From contig CAIMZW010000030.1 of NCBI GenBank assembly GCA_903846075.1, positions 1 to 54,112 of the forward strand: a stretch of DNA of 54,112 nucleotides, read 5' to 3'. Position numbers and translations under genes: made by a program. Below, one piece after another: positions 51,920 through 54,112 of this stretch; positions within the stretch are counted from its first letter, which is position 1; each line of letters begins with the position of its first letter. Below the pieces are notes generated by a model. The model saw nothing but the letters and a program-made list of their open reading frames with translations, ran no database searches and was not told the origin of the DNA. Source of the DNA: an uncultured Actinomycetes bacterium (GTDB lineage Bacteria; Actinomycetota; Actinomycetes; Nanopelagicales; Nanopelagicaceae).

Positions 51920-53142
51920 TTATTAGTTGACCTAGCTTTCAATTCCATTCGGGCAATATCCCTGATGTGAACTTCATCTGGACCATCAACAATACGTAAG
52001 GCCCGAACTCCCGCGTATAAAAAGGGGAGAACAGTGTCTTGACTGACACCGGCGCCACCATGCACTTGAATCGCGCGGTCGATGACTTCTTCAGCCATTC
52101 GAGGAATCGCCACCTTGATTGCCGCAATCTCTTTTCTCGCAGCTTTTGCACCGTATGTGTCGATCATCCAGGCACATTTCAAAACGAGAAGCCGCGATTG
52201 CTCTAACGAAATTCTCGATTCGGCGATCCACTGTTGGATGACACCTTGCTGGGAGAGTTCTTTTCCAAAAGCAGTTCGTGACTGTGCGCGATCAATCATC
52301 AAGCCCAGAGCACGTTCGGCCATTCCTATCGCCCTCATGCAATGATGAACTCGGCCTGGACCTAGCCGTGCTTGGGCGATCGCAAATCCAGCACCTTCTT
52401 CACCTATCAAATTTGATGTCGGAACTTGAACATCTGTAAAAGAAATTTCCGCATGGCCATGCTGATCTTGATAGCCGAAGATCGAAAGGTTCCGTTCAAT
52501 CTTCACGCCAGGAGTCTCCATGGGGACAAGGACCATCGATTGTTGATGATATTGATCGGCCTCTGGATTAGTTCGGCCCATAACTATAAGAATCTTGCAG
52601 CGCGGATCCATGGCGCCAGTCGTCCACCATTTGCGACCATTGATGACGTAGGTATCGCCATCGCGTTCAATCGAAGTTCGAATGTTTCTTGCATCACTCG
52701 AAGCAACATCAGGTTCAGTCATCGCAAACCCAGATCGGATGGCACCTTCAAGCAACGGCTCTAGCCACTGTCGTTGTTGGTCTGGATTGCCGAACATCTC
52801 CAGTACTTCCATGTTCCCCGTATCGGGTGCCGAACAATTGAAAACTTCCGGAGCAATTTCAGGTGACCACCCAGTTGTTTCCGCCAAGGTTGCGTAATCC
52901 GTTACCGAAAGTCCGTGTGCAGGATGGTGGCTATTTGGCAGAAAGAGATTCCATAATCCTTGCGACTTGGCTTTTGCTTTTAACTCTTCCATCACAGGTG
53001 GCACCTGATGAGCCATACCTTGAGAAATCAACTCTTCCCGCTGCGAAAAATAAACACTCTCGGCTGGCAGGATCTCACTCGCCATGAATTCCTTAAGTCT
53101 TCCTGCATATTCCTGCGTCTTTGGGCTTAAGGTGAACTCCAT
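51916..53142 (-). CDS. Acyl-CoA dehydrogenase, ACAD10/11-like
   Basis: 408 residues. A flavoprotein of the acyl-CoA dehydrogenase fold with FAMTEPDVASSDARNI (FAD and substrate contact), KWWTTGAMDPRCKI, LGPGRVHHCMRAIGMAERAL and the end GVRALRIVDGPDEVHIRDIA. The LGPGR-HHCMR block and the Asp-Gly-Pro in place of the usual Glu-Gly-Thr near the catalytic base (Asp386) are features I associate with ACAD10/11 rather than fatty-acid beta-oxidation ACADs. It heads the ACAD-APH-MDR operon and is divergent from the SDR gene, with 43 bases between the coding starts. Confidence 0.88.
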   Translation of the reverse strand: MEFTLSPKTQEYAGRLKEFMASEILPAESVYFSQREELISQGMAHQVPPVMEELKAKAKSQGLWNLFLPNSHHPAHGLSVTDYATLAETTGWSPEIAPEVFNCSAPDTGNMEVLEMFGNPDQQRQWLEPLLEGAIRSGFAMTEPDVASSDARNIRTSIERDGDTYVINGRKWWTTGAMDPRCKILIVMGRTNPEADQYHQQSMVLVPMETPGVKIERNLSIFGYQDQHGHAEISFTDVQVPTSNLIGEEGAGFAIAQARLGPGRVHHCMRAIGMAERALGLMIDRAQSRTAFGKELSQQGVIQQWIAESRISLEQSRLLVLKCAWMIDTYGAKAARKEIAAIKVAIPRMAEEVIDRAIQVHGGAGVSQDTVLPFLYAGVRALRIVDGPDEVHIRDIARMELKARSTNN

Positions 53143-53143
53143 A

Positions 53144-53154
53144 TAGGTAACCTA
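53144..53154. promoter_or_regulatory. Inverted repeat in the ACAD-SDR divergent gap
   Basis: TAGGT-A-ACCTA is a symmetrical 11-base element directly upstream of the acyl-CoA dehydrogenase ATG (53142), in a gap of only 43 bases. It could be an operator controlling both directions, for example of a TetR-type lipid regulator. Short and unproven. Confidence 0.3.
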
Positions 53155-53185
53155 CTAGCAGCGTTTGGAAAAGAGGAGAGTTTTC

Positions 53186-53947
53186 ATGGGAGTTCTCGAT
53201 CGCTTCAAACTTGATGGAAAAGTCGCTGTAGTTACCGGTGCATCTTCAGGGTTAGGTGTTGCCTTTGCGCAGGCACTTGCAGAAGCTGGTGCAGACTTGG
53301 TGTTAGGGGCACGTCGAGAAGATCGAATGGCGGAGACTGGTGCGCTTGTGACTTCCGCAGGTAGGAAGTGGGTTGCGCTAAAAACGGACGTCACCAAACC
53401 AGAAGATTGCGCGGCACTTATTGCACTTGCCATAGAAACTTATGGACGTGTCGATATCTTGGTAAACAACGCCGGCGTTGGAACTGCCGTTCCATCGACT
53501 CGAGAAACCTCCGAGGAATTTAGGTCGGTCCTAGAAACAAATCTCATGGGCTGCTATTGGATGGCTCAAGAGTTTGCTCGCCAGAATGTCGGCGGCGGTT
53601 CTATCGTCAACATCTCAAGTGTTCTCGGGATGCGAACTGGGGGATTGCCACAGGCAGCTTATTCATCCAGCAAGGCGGCACTTATTGGTTTGACTCGCGA
53701 CCTCGCTGCGCAATGGACGGCAAGAAAAGGTATCCGCGTTAATGCTCTCGCTCCTGGATTCTTTCCCTCCGAGATGTCCGATCATTTGCCTGCCGAAACA
53801 ATTGTGTTGGTCAAGAAGTTGACTCCCGCTGGCCGACTCGGCGATCCCATGGAATTGGCAGCGACACTTGTCTGGTTAGTCAGTGACGCTGCAAGTTATG
53901 TAACGGGAACGACGATTCCGGTAGATGGAGGGTTTGTTAGTCCTTAA
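53186..53947 (+). CDS. Short-chain dehydrogenase/reductase (classical SDR)
   Basis: 253 residues. Cofactor motif VTGASSGLGVAFA, NNAG at about residue 92, catalytic Ser in NISSVLG and the YSSSK pair (Tyr, Lys); the C-terminal DGGFVSP is the common FabG-like end. ATG 53186 has AGGAGAG seven bases upstream; the frame start at 53165 does not. It could reduce or oxidise a 3- or 4-hydroxyacyl-CoA in the pathway of the divergent ACAD/kinase operon; LvaD in the Pseudomonas levulinate pathway is a member of this superfamily. Confidence 0.9.
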   Translation: MGVLDRFKLDGKVAVVTGASSGLGVAFAQALAEAGADLVLGARREDRMAETGALVTSAGRKWVALKTDVTKPEDCAALIALAIETYGRVDILVNNAGVGTAVPSTRETSEEFRSVLETNLMGCYWMAQEFARQNVGGGSIVNISSVLGMRTGGLPQAAYSSSKAALIGLTRDLAAQWTARKGIRVNALAPGFFPSEMSDHLPAETIVLVKKLTPAGRLGDPMELAATLVWLVSDAASYVTGTTIPVDGGFVSP

Positions 53948-53972
53948 ATTGCTTTGATTTGGAATTGCTGTG

Positions 53973-54044
53973 TGGACGATACTGGGATCGAACCAGTGAC
54001 CCCCACAATGTCAATGTGGTGCTCTACCGCTGAGCCAATCGTCC
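53973..54044 (-). tRNA. tRNA-Val, anticodon GAC
   Basis: On the minus strand the cloverleaf is complete: acceptor GGACGAT with ATCGTCC, D arm GCTC...GAGC, anticodon stem CCACA/TGTGG around loop TTGACAT (GAC), variable segment, and T arm ACTGG-TTCGATC-CCAGT. The discriminator is A and CCA is not encoded. It is adjacent to the SDR gene end, which lies on the other strand. Confidence 0.95.
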
Positions 54045-54058
54045 TCGGTGGTGGAATG

Positions 54059-54112
54059 TTACACGACTCGGCCGAAGTCATCGTCCTTACGTTCGATATC
54101 GTCTTCGCCGAA
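54059..54112 (-). CDS. C-terminal fragment of an unidentified acidic protein
   Basis: Seventeen residues and a TAA stop (minus strand) read FGEDDIERKDDDFGRVV, running off the window end. The Asp/Glu richness and open frame suggest the end of a real gene upstream of the tRNA, but the piece is too short to identify. Confidence 0.4.
   Translation of the reverse strand, partial: FGEDDIERKDDDFGRVV

Overview
The window reads as a chromosomal segment of a small-genome, moderate-GC actinobacterium. Gene order is the strongest clue. Runs of genes match, from memory, the Mycobacterium tuberculosis Rv2185-Rv2220 neighbourhood: glnA, RDD protein, DUF4191 protein, lipA, lipB; TIGR01777 epimerase, dlaT/sucB; pepA, gcvT; DUF3043 protein; HesB-type protein, adenosine kinase; ctaC, ctaF, qcrB-qcrA-qcrC-ctaE; trpD; and a DEDDh exonuclease with a GIY-YIG domain. 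Base composition is near half GC by eye, intergenic gaps are tiny, and six convergent gene pairs overlap at their 3' ends. The secreted protein at 45737-46756 ends in a Cys/Lys/Pro/Gly tail that I recall from freshwater Nanopelagicales (acI). I therefore suggest Nanopelagicales or a close relative. This is inference; no rRNA is present to confirm it.

Layout. 1-2641: end of an ABC-F ATPase gene, then an F420-reductase-like protein, an alpha/beta hydrolase and an FAH/hydratase-like enzyme. 2687-7753: an accessory stretch with a VKOR-family protein that has a tandem-repeat N-terminus, two acetyltransferases, a DMT permease, one intact TetR regulator, two decayed copies of the same regulator, and a DinB-like protein. 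7851-13552: glutamine synthetase, an RDD protein, a two-subunit lycopene cyclase, a DUF4191 protein, an acyltransferase, and lipA/lipB. 13684-23612: an MMPL transporter and two oxidoreductases on plus; pepA, lpd, the two-lipoyl-domain E2 and a TIGR01777 epimerase on minus. 23707-28091: gcvT, then a BtuFCD-type importer under a cobalamin riboswitch and a small membrane-anchored protein. 28109-33689: aldo/keto reductase, DUF3043, nadA, an A-type Fe-S carrier, adenosine kinase, and a TusA plus cysteine-desulfurase-like pair. 33748-41553: the respiratory genes, with ctaC-ctaD-ctaF on plus facing qcrB-qcrA-qcrC-ctaE on minus. 41706-44905: a receiver-like protein, trpD and the exonuclease. 44965-49482: lipase-like hydrolase, secreted protein, frameshifted membrane glycosyltransferase and a degenerate GGDEF protein. 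49532-54112: a VOC protein, an ACAD10/11-like lipid module (MDR dehydrogenase, APH-type kinase, acyl-CoA dehydrogenase, divergent SDR), tRNA-Val(GAC) and the end of an unidentified acidic protein.

How it fits together. Lipoate synthesis and transfer (LipB, LipA) lie beside lipoate-dependent or lipoate-recycling enzymes (E2, Lpd, GcvT). Fe-S metabolism (A-type carrier, TusA, desulfurase-like protein) lies beside Fe-S clients (NadA, LipA, Rieske protein). The cytochrome bc-aa3 branch is nearly complete. The lycopene cyclase makes beta-carotene-type products, the usual precursor of retinal, although no rhodopsin gene is in view.

The most unusual items are the desulfurase homologue that lacks the PLP lysine and is translationally coupled to TusA, the split ACAD10/11-like module, the degenerate GGDEF protein coupled to a frameshifted glycosyltransferase, and the B12 riboswitch whose terminator arm also serves as the start-proximal ribosome-binding segment. 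No mobile element, CRISPR array or prophage gene was recognised, and no gap longer than about 300 bases lacks an assigned feature.
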